From assembly GCA_000514715.1 (NCBI GenBank), contig AZWL01000015.1, positions 1 to 64,000 on the forward strand: 64,000 bases of DNA, read 5' to 3'. Position 1 is the first letter of the stretch; each line of letters begins with the position of its first letter. Positions 1-8,556 of the stretch are shown one piece after another. The notes below the pieces were generated by a model. That model was not told the DNA's origin. It ran no database searches and saw only the letters and a program-made list of their open reading frames with translations. Made by a program: the position numbers and the translations under genes. Source of the stretch: Streptomyces sp. CNH099. GTDB taxonomy: Bacteria; Actinomycetota; Actinomycetes; Streptomycetales; Streptomycetaceae.

Positions 1-292
1 AGGGCCGGGACCGGGACACCCCCCGGCACCACCCCGCGGCAAGAACCCCGTGCGACAGCGCGGTGTCACCTGCGGCCACGCGCGGCGCAGCCCGCAGCCG
101 GGGATCCGGGGGCGCAGCCCCCGCGGAACGCGCGCAGCCCCGCGCAACCGGGGGGCCGGGGGCACAGCCCCCGGTTTCGGGAAGGGGCGGGACCGGGGAC
201 ACCCCCCACCCAGCGCCACCCCACCGCAGCGGCCCCGCGCGACAGTGCCAAGGCCCCGCGTCCTCGGCCTTCGGCCGGGACGCCCGCCGGGG
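1..292. other. Intergenic stretch with GC-rich palindromic repeats, no gene seen
   Basis: This stretch lies downstream of the NAD(P)HX repair gene, which ends at 293. Open frames crossing it look like high-GC noise, with arginine/proline/alanine runs and no recognisable motif. It contains clustered short palindromes of the type GGGGGCNNAGCCCCC, one block of which (106-174) matches a block at 15755-15824. The neighbouring gene to the left is outside the window. Confidence 0.6.
106..174. repeat. Intergenic palindromic repeat, copy A
   Basis: A block of about 69 bp made of two short hairpin units (GGGGGCGCAGCCCCC and GGGGGCACAGCCCCC) separated by a spacer containing GCGCGCA and GCGCAACCGGGGG. 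By eye it aligns over its full length to 15755-15824, with several substitutions mostly in the loops. Such G/C-rich palindromes are common between Streptomyces genes and may act as terminators or be dispersed non-coding repeats; the sequence cannot decide. Confidence 0.55.
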
Positions 293-1879
293 TCAGCCGC
301 CGCGCCTTCGGTCACCGCCCCCGGTCACCGCCCCGCGGATGTCGCGCCACACGCCGGGAAGCGCATCGGGCAGTTCGTGGGCGGTCGCCGGGGCGCCGGC
401 CGCGAGGGTACGGGCGGCGAGGCCGTGGAGGTACGCGCCGGCGGAGGCCGCGTCGCGGGCCGCGAGGCCGGCGGCGAGGAGGGAGCCGATGAGGCCGGAG
501 AGGACGTCACCGCTGCCGGCGGTGGCGAGCCAGGGGGTGCCGGTGGGGTTGACGCGTACCGGCGCGGCCCGGCCGTCGTCCGGCTCGGCCACCAGCGTCG
601 TCGAGCCCTTCAGCAGGGTCGTGGCGCCGTACGCCGCCGCCAGCGACCGTACGGCCGCCAGCCGGCCCGACTCCACCTCCGCCCGGTCCACGCCCAGCAG
701 CGCGGCGGCCTCCCCGGCGTGCGGGGTGAGCAGCGTCGGCGCGGAGCGGCGCCGTACCCGTACCCGGTCCAGCAGCCGCAGGCCGTCGGCGTCGACCAGC
801 ACCGGCACGTCGGTGTCCAGCACCTGTCCCAGCACCTCCGCCGCGCCCGGCGCGTCCCCGAGCCCCGGCCCGACGACCCACGCCTGGACCCGGCCCGCCC
901 TCCCCGGCGGCCCGGGGTGCACGAGGGTCTCGGGATACCGGGCGATGACCGCCCGCGCGGCGGGCCCCACGTACCGCACGGCGCCCGCCCCGCCGCGCAG
1001 CGCCCCGCCGACGGCGAGCACGGCGGCGCCGGGGTAGCGCTCGGAGCCGGCGACGACGCCGACGACGCCGCGCCGGTACTTGTCGCTGTCGGCGCCCGGC
1101 GCCGGCAGCAGCGCCGCCACGTCGGCGTGCTGCAGCGCCTCCAGCTCGGGCACGGCGGGCAGGTACGGCGCGAGCCCGATGTCGACGAGGCGCAGCGCCC
1201 CGGCGCGTTCGGCGGCGGGGTCGACGAGCAGGCCGGGTTTGTACGTGCCGAAGGTGACGGTGGCGGCGGCGGTGACGGCCTCGCCCCGTACCTCCCCGGT
1301 GTCGGCCTCGATGCCGCTGGGCAGGTCGACGGCGAGGACGGGGGCCCCGGTGTCGCGGACGGGCCGCAGGAGCGCGGCGGCGGAGGGGCGGAGGCCGCCG
1401 GAGCCGCCGATGCCGACGATGCCGTCGAGGACGAGGTCGACGCGGTCGAGCGCGCGGCGCAGGAGAGGGGTCCCGGCACCCCCGACCCCGCCCGGGTCGG
1501 CCCCGGACCCCGCGCCCCCGGCGGACCCCGCGGCCCCGTGCCGCGCAGCCGCCGTGCCCTCCTCCGTGTGCACCACCCGCCCGCCTGCGGCCCGCAGGGC
1601 GGCGAGCCCGCCCCCGTGCGCCCGCTCCGGGCTGAGCAGCACCGCCGTCACCCGCGCCCCGCGCCGCGCCAGCCGCGCGCCGGCGTACAGCGCGTCCCCG
1701 CCGTTGTCCCCGCTGCCCACCAGCAGCACCACCCGCCGCCCGTACACCCGTCCCAGCAGCCCCGCGGCCGCGGCGGCCAGCCCGGCCGCCGCCCGCTGCA
1801 TGAGCGCCCCCGCGGGCAACTCCGCCATGAGCGCCGCCTCGGCACTCCGTACCGTCTCCACCCCGTACGCGGTCCTCAT
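293..1879 (-). CDS. nnrD: Bifunctional NAD(P)H-hydrate epimerase / ADP-dependent NAD(P)H-hydrate dehydratase
   Basis: This repair enzyme epimerises and dehydrates damaged NAD(P)HX back to NAD(P)H in the cytoplasm. The 528-residue product has both expected halves. The N-terminal YjeF-type epimerase domain (about 1-230) shows VGSGDNGGDAL and a DLPSGI motif. The C-terminal ribokinase-like dehydratase domain (about 250-520) shows LLTPHAGEAAALLG and ATAGSGDVLSGLIG, the ADP-binding and catalytic-Asp motif. I chose the ATG at 1879 because it begins the usual epimerase N-terminus MRTAYGVETVRSAE; the open frame runs further upstream without family similarity. In S. coelicolor this gene lies next to acpS; here a methyltransferase, a GntR regulator and an ATPase intervene. 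Confidence 0.93.
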   Translation of the reverse strand: MRTAYGVETVRSAEAALMAELPAGALMQRAAAGLAAAAAGLLGRVYGRRVVLLVGSGDNGGDALYAGARLARRGARVTAVLLSPERAHGGGLAALRAAGGRVVHTEEGTAAARHGAAGSAGGAGSGADPGGVGGAGTPLLRRALDRVDLVLDGIVGIGGSGGLRPSAAALLRPVRDTGAPVLAVDLPSGIEADTGEVRGEAVTAAATVTFGTYKPGLLVDPAAERAGALRLVDIGLAPYLPAVPELEALQHADVAALLPAPGADSDKYRRGVVGVVAGSERYPGAAVLAVGGALRGGAGAVRYVGPAARAVIARYPETLVHPGPPGRAGRVQAWVVGPGLGDAPGAAEVLGQVLDTDVPVLVDADGLRLLDRVRVRRRSAPTLLTPHAGEAAALLGVDRAEVESGRLAAVRSLAAAYGATTLLKGSTTLVAEPDDGRAAPVRVNPTGTPWLATAGSGDVLSGLIGSLLAAGLAARDAASAGAYLHGLAARTLAAGAPATAHELPDALPGVWRDIRGAVTGGGDRRRGG

Positions 1880-1928
1880 GCCCCCATCCTCCACGCCCCC
1901 GGGGCGGCCCGCAGCCGGGTACTCGACC

Positions 1929-2747
1929 TCACCGCCGGGCGACGGCCAGCAGGTGCGAGGCGGCGGCCAGCAGCTCCGGACACCCGTCGGCCAGCCGCGC
2001 CGCGCACAGCGCCGCCTCAAAGACGGGGTGGTCCGCCGCCAACGGCCCCCCGCCGTGCTGCTCGACGGCCTTCACCTGCCCCCACCCCGGCCCCTCCACC
2101 CCGTACACGGTCACGTCGCCCAGCCCCGCGTCGCGCAGTTCGCCCTCCAACCCCGCCGCGGTGTGGAAGTAGGCGGCGGTGAACCCCTTGCGGCCGGGTT
2201 CGTGGCGGCCGGTGGCCAGGATGTCGCGTACGGCGTCGTGCACGCGGTCCCTGGCGAGCAGTGTGGTCGCGGTGTGCTCGAAGACGGAGGCGTACCGGCC
2301 GATGGCGGCGGCCGCGACGAGTCCGCCCGGCCGGGTGACGCGCCGCGCCTCGGCGAGCGCCCGGTCGCGATCGTCGCGCTCCAACAGGTGGTACAGCGGC
2401 CCGAGGACGAGCGCGACGTCGTACGAGGCGTCGGCCACCGGCAGCGCGCGGGCATCGCCCACCTCCGCGGTGACTCCGGCGCCGAGCGCGGCTTCGACGT
2501 GCCGCGGCACGGGGTCGACGAGGTGCACCCGGTACCCGTCCCGGGCAAGCCACGCGGCATGCACTCCGGGCCCGCCGCCCACGTCGAGCACGTCGGCGGG
2601 CGCCCCGGGCAGCTGCCGCCGCAGCAACTCCCGCGTACGCACCAGCTCCAGCCGCCCGTCCGCGGTGCCGGTGAGCCGCGTGGCCTCGTCGAAGTCGGTG
2701 CCGTAGAACTGCAGGATCTCGGGGGCGACTTGGGGTGTGGCGCTCAT
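1929..2747 (-). CDS. Class I SAM-dependent methyltransferase
   Basis: The 272-residue protein is a predicted soluble methyltransferase of the Methyltransf_11/25 type. The SAM-binding motif I is DVLDVGGGPGVHAAWLA near residue 53, followed by an acidic end of strand 2 (VHLVDPVPRH) and a motif-IV-like region ALVLGPLYHLLERDDR. The substrate cannot be read from sequence. It is divergent from the GntR gene at 2812; the 64-bp gap between the two starts carries a TGGACNNGTCCA palindrome, so the two are probably regulated together. It is separated by 49 bp from the NAD(P)HX repair gene in the same direction. Confidence 0.85.
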   Translation of the reverse strand: MSATPQVAPEILQFYGTDFDEATRLTGTADGRLELVRTRELLRRQLPGAPADVLDVGGGPGVHAAWLARDGYRVHLVDPVPRHVEAALGAGVTAEVGDARALPVADASYDVALVLGPLYHLLERDDRDRALAEARRVTRPGGLVAAAAIGRYASVFEHTATTLLARDRVHDAVRDILATGRHEPGRKGFTAAYFHTAAGLEGELRDAGLGDVTVYGVEGPGWGQVKAVEQHGGGPLAADHPVFEAALCAARLADGCPELLAAASHLLAVARR

Positions 2748-2772
2748 GTCGGCAATGCTCTACCTAGACCGG

Positions 2773-2784
2773 TGGACCAGTCCA
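2773..2784. promoter_or_regulatory. Candidate GntR operator 1 (TGGACCAGTCCA)
   Basis: A perfect inverted repeat TGGAC-CA-GTCCA lies between the divergent methyltransferase and GntR genes, just after a TACCTA sequence that could be a -10 hexamer for the GntR gene. The same half-sites recur at 3556-3567. GntR-family repressors usually bind short palindromes in their own promoter, so autoregulation is the simple inference. Confidence 0.5.
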
Positions 2785-2811
2785 GTCCAACGGAAGTCTT
2801 CTGGAGGACGC

Positions 2812-3627
2812 ATGGCCGTGCTGAAGTACGAGCAGATCGCGGACTGGATCCGTGTGCAGATCACCGATGGTGAGTTGGCACCCGGCGCGTTGGTGCCGTC
2901 GCAGCGGGAGTTGTGCGAGCGTTGGGGCGTCTCGCGCGCCACCGCCATCAAGGCGATGGACGTGCTGCGGCTCGACGGGGTGATCGACCGGGAACGGCAG
3001 GGCCAAGGCTTCCGGGTGGTGGACACGCCGCTGGTCCGGCCTGCCGGGCGCCGGGCCGCGGGCCACAGCCGGCTGGCAGGCGGCCACCCGTTCCGCCGTG
3101 TGGGGCGCCCCGGCCACGAGGAGCCACCACCGCACGTGGCGCAGGCGCTGGGGCTGGAGCCGGGCCAGCGGGCGCTGCGCAGAGACCGAGTGGTGGTACT
3201 GGAGGACAACACCCCGCTGACGTACGTGAGCGCATGGTTTCCTCCCGGCGTGGCCGAGGCGTGCCCCCGGCTCACGCAGTCGGGCCCGCTGGCAGAGGGC
3301 ACCACGCACTATGTCACCCGGCAGACCGGCCGCCCGCCGGCCCGCGGCGTCGATGTCGTCGCCGTGCGGCTGGCCACGGCGGCAGAGGCCGAGCAGCTGG
3401 AACGGCCCTTGCCGCTCGCGGTCGCGGTGGACCTGCATACGGCGTACGACGCCGACGGAAAGCCACTGGTGTGCGAAGAGGGCGTCACACCCGGGGAGTT
3501 GTGGGAGCGGAGCAACGAGTACCCGATGGGCGGAGGTCACCGAGTACGGCTTGTCTGGACCGGTCCACCGGACCACTATGGCCATGTCGCCGCTACTCAT
3601 CGCGCTCACGACAGCGAGGCACCATGA
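2812..3627 (+). CDS. GntR-family transcriptional regulator, HutC/UTRA type
   Basis: A 271-residue repressor-like protein. Residues 1-70 form a GntR winged helix (KYEQIADWIRVQI, PGALVPSQRELCERWGVSRAT, then LRLDGVIDRERQGQGFRV). Residues about 90-250 fit the UTRA effector-binding domain of the HutC subfamily (FRRVGRPGHEEP, YVSAWFPPGVAE, HYVTRQTGRPP). The ATG at 2812 is chosen over upstream starts because it begins the domain and has GGAGG eight bases ahead. The stop overlaps the start of the next gene (ATGA), so the two are translationally coupled. The effector is unknown. Confidence 0.9.
   Translation: MAVLKYEQIADWIRVQITDGELAPGALVPSQRELCERWGVSRATAIKAMDVLRLDGVIDRERQGQGFRVVDTPLVRPAGRRAAGHSRLAGGHPFRRVGRPGHEEPPPHVAQALGLEPGQRALRRDRVVVLEDNTPLTYVSAWFPPGVAEACPRLTQSGPLAEGTTHYVTRQTGRPPARGVDVVAVRLATAAEAEQLERPLPLAVAVDLHTAYDADGKPLVCEEGVTPGELWERSNEYPMGGGHRVRLVWTGPPDHYGHVAATHRAHDSEAP
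3556..3567. promoter_or_regulatory. Candidate GntR operator 2 (TGGACCGGTCCA)
   Basis: A second copy of the TGGAC-NN-GTCCA palindrome lies inside the last 25 codons of the GntR gene, 57 bp before the start of the coupled ATP-binding protein gene. It has identical half-sites to 2773-2784. It may allow the regulator to control an internal promoter or act as an auxiliary operator for looping. Confidence 0.4.
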
Positions 3628-4103
3628 CCGCCACCCCTTTACAGCCCACCGTCTCCCCCGCCTCCGCCGGTCCTCCGTTCACCACCTGGAGAGGCGTGTA
3701 CGCACCCAGCCCGCACACCGCCCGGCAAGCACGCGGAGACGTCGCCGGCACCCTCGCCGACTGGGGCGTCGACCGCGCGGCGAGCTGCGACGCCGCACAG
3801 GTCGTGGCCGAGCTGACCGGCAACGCGGTACGCCACTGCCGCCTACCCGACCGTCGCTTCCTCGTACGAGTCACCCGCGGCGGCGGCCGGCTGCAGCTGG
3901 AAGTCGATGACGCCGCCCCCACCTCACCTGTCCTCACACACGCGCCCGACGACGCGGAGGACGGCCGCGGTCTGCGGATCGTCGACGCGCTTGCCGACGT
4001 GTGGGGCGTCACGCCACGAGGCGGGGGGATCGGCAAGACCGTCTGGGCGGTCATCCCGTACAGGCCCGCACCCGGGGGGGGCGGCGCCGGAGGCGCACCG
4101 TGA
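3624..4103 (+). CDS. ATP-binding protein, HATPase_c (anti-sigma regulatory factor-like)
   Basis: A 159-residue single-domain GHKL ATPase of the RsbW/SpoIIAB-like kind abundant in Streptomyces. The N box is AQVVAELTGNAVRHC (about 55-70), followed by a degenerate G1 region LEVDDAAP and the G2 box DGRGLRIVDALADVWG. It has no other domain, so it may be an anti-sigma kinase or an orphan regulator; no anti-anti-sigma partner lies beside it. The ATG at 3624 overlaps the GntR stop by four bases, indicating co-expression with the regulator. Confidence 0.82.
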   Translation: MTATPLQPTVSPASAGPPFTTWRGVYAPSPHTARQARGDVAGTLADWGVDRAASCDAAQVVAELTGNAVRHCRLPDRRFLVRVTRGGGRLQLEVDDAAPTSPVLTHAPDDAEDGRGLRIVDALADVWGVTPRGGGIGKTVWAVIPYRPAPGGGGAGGAP

Positions 4104-4143
4104 CCGCGCCGGCCGCGGGGCCCCACCGGATACCCTGCCGCGC

Positions 4144-4518
4144 ATGAGCGGAATCGTCGGAGTCGGCATCGACGTCGCCGAGGTGGGGCGGTTCGGGGCC
4201 GCGTTGGAGCGGACGCCGGAGTTGCTGGACCGGTTGTTCCTGCCCGCGGAGCAGGTGCTGCCCGACGGGGGGCGGCGGGGGACGGCGTCGCTGGCCGTGC
4301 GGTTTGCGGCGAAGGAGGCGCTGGCCAAGGCGCTGGGGGCGCCGCCGGGGCTGCACTGGCACGACGCCGAGGTGTGCGTGCACGACAACGGGCGGCCCCA
4401 TCTGCGCGTCCGCGGCACCGTCGCGGCGCGGGCCGCCGAGCTGGGGGTGCGCAGCTGGCACGTGTCGCTCAGCCACGACGCCGGCGTCGCCTCCGCCGTC
4501 GTCATCGCCGAGGGGTGA
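4144..4518 (+). CDS. acpS: Holo-[acyl-carrier-protein] synthase
   Basis: AcpS transfers 4'-phosphopantetheine from CoA to a serine of acyl carrier protein, activating it for fatty-acid synthesis. The 124-residue length fits the family. The metal-binding motif GVGIDVAEVGRF sits at residues 6-17 and the second motif RFAAKEALAKALG at about 54-66; WHVSLSHDAG is the conserved C-terminal strand. CoaA, which commits pantothenate to CoA, is encoded just downstream at 4967, so the two CoA-linked genes sit together. Confidence 0.95.
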   Translation: MSGIVGVGIDVAEVGRFGAALERTPELLDRLFLPAEQVLPDGGRRGTASLAVRFAAKEALAKALGAPPGLHWHDAEVCVHDNGRPHLRVRGTVAARAAELGVRSWHVSLSHDAGVASAVVIAEG

Positions 4519-4541
4519 ACCCCGCCGGGGACGGTCCCGGC

Positions 4542-4808
4542 CTACCGGCCCCGCGCCGTCCGCTCCACCGCTTCCCGCAGCAGGCCCAGGTACTCGGCCT
4601 CCTCGCAGTCCGGCCTGCTGCCCACGCGGTACAGCTCCAGCGCCTCGACGAGGTCCTCCCTGAAGTCCTCGTCCGGCAGCTCCGCCGCGAGGTCGTCCCG
4701 GACGCGCTCCGCGAACGCCTCCCGCGCCGCCCGGGCCCGCCGCCGCCGGCCCTTTGCCGCGGCGAGCCGCTCGGATCTCCGGCTCCACGCAGCCTGCAGT
4801 ACGGACAT
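4542..4808 (-). CDS. Small charged protein of unknown function
   Basis: An 88-residue product that is strongly basic in its first 35 residues (SRRSERLAAAKGRRRRARAA) and acidic later (LPDEDFREDLVEALELY), predicted mostly helical. It has no signal peptide or membrane segment. It lies alone on the minus strand between acpS and coaA, both on the plus strand. I do not recognise the family; a coding origin is supported by amino-acid composition and by its complete frame, but remains moderate. Confidence 0.55.
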   Translation of the reverse strand: MSVLQAAWSRRSERLAAAKGRRRRARAAREAFAERVRDDLAAELPDEDFREDLVEALELYRVGSRPDCEEAEYLGLLREAVERTARGR

Positions 4809-4966
4809 CGTGTCGCCCCCACCAGAATCCCCGCGAATCGAATAGGCATCCGGATCCTATCCGCCCGCCCCTCCCCCGGCCAGAGGCGGGGTCCCCCCGG
4901 GCCCGCGCGCCCCGCCCGTACGCCCCCGCCCGCGCGGCCCAACCCGCCCCCGCGCACAATGGCCCC

Positions 4967-5941
4967 GTGGCCTCGCCGACGAGCACGCACAGCCCCTCCC
5001 CCTACGTCGACCTCTCCCGCGCCGAGTGGAGCGCCCTGCGGGACCGGACGCCGCTGCCCCTGACCGCCGCCGAAGTCGAGCGGCTGCGCGGCCTCGGCGA
5101 CGTGATCGACCTGGACGAGGTGCGGGACGTCTACCTGCCGCTCTCCCGGCTGCTCAACCTCTACGTCGGCGCCACCCACGGCCTCCGGCACGCCGTCAAC
5201 ACCTTCCTCGGCGGCCCCGGCGCCGACGCCGGCCCGCAGTCCGGCACGCCCTTCGTCATCGGCATCGCCGGCAGCGTCGCCGTCGGCAAGTCGACCGTCG
5301 CGCGGCTGCTGCAGGCGCTGCTCGCGCGCTGGCCCGAGCACCCGCGCGTGGAGCTGGTCACCACCGACGGCTTCCTGCTGCCCAACGCCGAGCTGGCGGC
5401 CCGGGGGCTGATGTCGCGCAAGGGCTTCCCCGAGTCGTACGACCGCCGCGCGCTGACGCGCTTCGTCGCCGACGTGAAGTCCGGGAAGGACGAGGTCACC
5501 GCGCCCGTCTACTCCCACCTCACCTACGACATCGTCGCCGGCGAGCGGCTGAAGGTGCAGCGCCCCGACATCCTCATCGTCGAGGGCCTGAACGTGCTGC
5601 AGCCCGCGCTCCCCGGCCACGACGGCCGCACCCGCGTCGCGCTCGCCGACTTCTTCGACTTCAGCGTCTACGTGGACGCGCGCACCGAGGACGTCGCGCG
5701 CTGGTACATGGAGCGGTTCCGCAAGCTGCGCGAGACGGCCTTCCAGAACCCGCTGTCGTACTTCCGCCGCTACGCCGAGGTGCCGGAGGCCGAGGCGATG
5801 GCGTACGGGGAGCGCAACTGGCGCACGATCAACGAGCCCAACCTGCGCCAGAACATCGCCCCGACCCGCGGCCGCGCCACCCTCATCGTGCGCAAGGGCC
5901 CGGACCACAAGGTCCAGCGGCTGTCCCTGCGCAAGCTGTAA
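4967..5941 (+). CDS. coaA: Pantothenate kinase, type I (CoaA)
   Basis: CoaA phosphorylates pantothenate with ATP, the first committed and usually feedback-inhibited step of CoA synthesis. The 324-residue length is typical. The Walker A loop is GIAGSVAVGKST at about residues 101-112, followed by TTDGFLLPN and MSRKGFPESYD, the pantothenate-binding region, and YSHLTYDIV. The GTG at 4967 is chosen because it precedes the conserved N-terminal block PYVDLSRAEWSALRDRTPL; the frame is open for 71 codons further upstream but those lack similarity. Confidence 0.95.
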   Translation: MASPTSTHSPSPYVDLSRAEWSALRDRTPLPLTAAEVERLRGLGDVIDLDEVRDVYLPLSRLLNLYVGATHGLRHAVNTFLGGPGADAGPQSGTPFVIGIAGSVAVGKSTVARLLQALLARWPEHPRVELVTTDGFLLPNAELAARGLMSRKGFPESYDRRALTRFVADVKSGKDEVTAPVYSHLTYDIVAGERLKVQRPDILIVEGLNVLQPALPGHDGRTRVALADFFDFSVYVDARTEDVARWYMERFRKLRETAFQNPLSYFRRYAEVPEAEAMAYGERNWRTINEPNLRQNIAPTRGRATLIVRKGPDHKVQRLSLRKL

Positions 5942-5979
5942 TACCCGGGCCGCGCACCGGCAGCGGCTAGCCTCCAGCC

Positions 5980-6981
5980 ATGCTGCACCTGCGGATCCAG
6001 TGCCCCGCCGTCCGTACCGACGACGTCGTCGGGCTCCTGCAGGAAACCGCCGGCACCGCCCACCTCGCCGTGCTCCGCGGGGCCTCCCGCGACCCCGAGG
6101 GCGACGTCGTGCTGTGCGACGTGGTCCGCGAGGCCGCCGACAGGCTGCTGCAGGAGCTGCGCGGGCGCGGGCTGTACGACGAGGGGGCGGTCTGCGTCGA
6201 GCACCTCGGCCTGACGCTCTCGCGCCGCGCCGACCGCGCCGAGGAGGCCGCGCCGGGCGAGGCGGCGGACGCGGTGGTGTGGGAGTCGCTGGTCGAGGAG
6301 ACGGACGAGGAGTCGGCGCTGTCGCTCACGTTCCTCGCCCTGCTCGGCGTCGCCACGCTGCTGGCGTCGTGCGGCGTGATGATCGACAGCGCGATCCTCG
6401 TCGTCGGGGCGATGGCGGTGGGGCCGGAGTTCGGGCCGCTGGCGGGGGTGTGCGTGGCGCTGGCGCAGCGGCGGTCGCGGCTGGCGGCGCGGTCGCTGGG
6501 CACGCTGCTGGCCGGGTTCACGGCGGCGGTGGCGCTGACGGTGGTGTTCAGCCTGCTCATGGACGTGCTCGGGCTGTTCACGGCGGCACATCTGGACGCT
6601 GCCCGGCCGCAGACGGGGTTCATCTGGGCGCCGGGCTGGTACTCGTTCATCGTGGCCCTGCTGGCGGGCGTCGCGGGCACGCTGTCGCTGACGACGTCGA
6701 AGTCGGGGGCGCTGGTGGGGGTCGCCATCTCGGTGACGACCGTGCCGGCGGCGGCCAACGCGGGGGTCGCCCTCAGCTACGCGCAGTGGCACCAGGCCCG
6801 CGGCTCGGCCGAGCAGCTGCTGCTCAATCTGCTGGGCATCGTCGTCGCGGGCACGCTGACGCTGCTGGGGCAGAAGCTGTACTGGGCCCGGCATACGGAG
6901 CAGACCCTCGGCCAGCACCTGCGGCAGACGCGGGCAGCGCACCACGCACACCACCCGCACCAGCCGCACCGGCGGCTCTGA
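5980..6981 (+). CDS. DUF389 multi-pass membrane protein
   Basis: A 333-residue protein with a soluble N-terminal domain (1-95, starting MLHLRIQCPAVRTDDVVGLL) followed by about six membrane segments. The DUF389 signature is in the first membrane pair, around MIDSAILVVGAMAVGPEFGP. The function of this family is not established; a transporter or sensor role has been suggested from topology only. The last 25 residues are unusually histidine-rich (HHAHHPHQPH), which could bind metal. It starts 38 bp after coaA and may be co-transcribed. Confidence 0.85.
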   Translation: MLHLRIQCPAVRTDDVVGLLQETAGTAHLAVLRGASRDPEGDVVLCDVVREAADRLLQELRGRGLYDEGAVCVEHLGLTLSRRADRAEEAAPGEAADAVVWESLVEETDEESALSLTFLALLGVATLLASCGVMIDSAILVVGAMAVGPEFGPLAGVCVALAQRRSRLAARSLGTLLAGFTAAVALTVVFSLLMDVLGLFTAAHLDAARPQTGFIWAPGWYSFIVALLAGVAGTLSLTTSKSGALVGVAISVTTVPAAANAGVALSYAQWHQARGSAEQLLLNLLGIVVAGTLTLLGQKLYWARHTEQTLGQHLRQTRAAHHAHHPHQPHRRL

Positions 6982-7075
6982 CGGCCGTACGCCGTACGCG
7001 GCACGCGGCCCGTTCCCGTACGGGACGGACGGCGGCCCGGCCCCGTACAGCGCACGGCGACCGCCGGCAAGTCCC

Positions 7076-8440
7076 TCAGCCCAGCGCCGACTTCACCACG
7101 TCCGCCAGCCGCCCCGCCACCGACCGCGCCTGGTCGATGTCGGCGGCCTCCACCATGACCCGCACCACCGGCTCCGTACCCGACGACCGCAGCAGCACCC
7201 GCCCCGTCGCACCCAGCTCCCGCTCCGCCTCGACGACCGCCTGGCGCAGCTCCGCGGAGCCGGCGGCCCGCGCCTTGTCCACGTCCCGTACGTTGATCAG
7301 CACCTGCGGCAGCCGCTCCATCACCGCCGCCAGCTCCGCCAGCGGCCGCCCGCTGGCCGCCACCCGGGAGGCGAGCAGCAGGCCGGTGAGGGTGCCGTCG
7401 CCGGTGGTGGCGTGGTCGAGGACGATGACGTGACCGGACTGCTCGCCGCCCAGCGCGTAGCCGCCGCGCTTCATCTCCTCCAGCACGTAGCGGTCGCCGA
7501 CCGCGGTCTGGATCAGCTCCACGCCCTCGCGCTCCAGCGCGAGCTTGAAGCCGAGGTTGGACATGACGGTGGCGACGACGGTGTTCTTGCGCAGCCGGCC
7601 GGCCTCGCGCAGGCCGAGGGCGAGGACGGCGAGGATCTGGTCGCCGTCGATTTCCTGCCCGGCGGCGTCGACGGCGAGGCAGCGGTCCGCGTCGCCGTCG
7701 TGGGCGATGCCGAGGTCGGCGCCGTGTTCGACGACGGCGGCGCGCAGCTGGTCGAGGTGGGTGGAGCCGTAGCCGTCGTTGATGTTGAGGCCGGTGGGGT
7801 CGGTGCCGATGGGGATCACCTCGGCGCCGGCCCGCTGGAACGCCTCCGGGGAGACGCGGGCGGCGGCGCCGTGGGCGCCGTCGACGACGACCCTGAGCCC
7901 GTCGAGGCGGTGCGGGAGCACGCCGAGGAGGTGGGCGACGTAGCGGTCGAAGCCCTCCTCGTAGCGCTGGACGCGGCCGACGCCGGCGCCCGTGGGGCGC
8001 CGCCAGGGCTCGCCGCGCTCGTGCTTGTGGTAGAGCGCCTCGATCTCGTCTTCCAGCTCGTCGGAGAGCTTGTGGCCGCCGCGGGCGATGAACTTGACGC
8101 CGTTGTCGGGCATCGGGTTGTGGCTGGCGGAGAGCATCACGCCGAGGTCGGCGCCGAGCGCGCCGGTGAGGTACGCGACCGCGGGGGTCGGCAGCACGCC
8201 GACGCGCAGCACGTCGACGCCCGCGCTGGCCAGCCCGGCGACGACGGCCGCCTCCAGGAACTCTCCGGACGCCCGCGGATCGCGCCCGACCACCGCCTTC
8301 GGGCGCTGGCCGGCCGGCTGGGCGGCGTCGGTGACGGCGAGCACGTGCGCCGCCGCCACCGACAGCCCGAGGGCCATCTCCGCGGTGAGGTCCGCGTTGG
8401 CGACGCCGCGCACGCCATCGGTGCCGAAGAGTCGTCCCAC
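7076..8440 (-). CDS. glmM: Phosphoglucosamine mutase (GlmM)
   Basis: GlmM converts glucosamine-6-phosphate to glucosamine-1-phosphate for UDP-GlcNAc and peptidoglycan synthesis. The 454-residue protein starts with the family N-terminus GRLFGTDGVRG at a GTG. The catalytic phosphoserine is Ser106 in SASHNP, the magnesium loop is DGDADR, and the phosphate-binding loop is RSSGTEP near residue 415. All catalytic elements are intact. It follows rplM-rpsI, as in other streptomycetes, but a strong hairpin (8557-8594) and repeated TATGGTCG sequences lie in between, so it probably has its own promoter. Confidence 0.97.
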   Translation of the reverse strand: MGRLFGTDGVRGVANADLTAEMALGLSVAAAHVLAVTDAAQPAGQRPKAVVGRDPRASGEFLEAAVVAGLASAGVDVLRVGVLPTPAVAYLTGALGADLGVMLSASHNPMPDNGVKFIARGGHKLSDELEDEIEALYHKHERGEPWRRPTGAGVGRVQRYEEGFDRYVAHLLGVLPHRLDGLRVVVDGAHGAAARVSPEAFQRAGAEVIPIGTDPTGLNINDGYGSTHLDQLRAAVVEHGADLGIAHDGDADRCLAVDAAGQEIDGDQILAVLALGLREAGRLRKNTVVATVMSNLGFKLALEREGVELIQTAVGDRYVLEEMKRGGYALGGEQSGHVIVLDHATTGDGTLTGLLLASRVAASGRPLAELAAVMERLPQVLINVRDVDKARAAGSAELRQAVVEAERELGATGRVLLRSSGTEPVVRVMVEAADIDQARSVAGRLADVVKSALG

Positions 8441-8482
8441 TGATCTCCTCCGAGTGCTCCCGAGTGCTCAAAACTGAGCAGA

Positions 8483-8548
8483 TATGGTCGACTACTGACC
8501 GTTAATAGTCCTCACGCGACCATACCCGTCGACCGTATGCCGACCATA
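8483..8548. promoter_or_regulatory. Repeated TATGGTCG motifs upstream of glmM
   Basis: The comparatively AT-rich gap ahead of glmM holds TATGGTCG at 8483-8490 and its inverse CGACCATA at 8517-8524 and again at 8541-8548. GAGTGCTC also occurs twice nearer the glmM start (8453-8469). The inverted arrangement within about 65 bp resembles a multi-site operator. Neither the binding protein nor the promoter is known. Confidence 0.35.
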
Positions 8549-8556
8549 CAAGCGCG

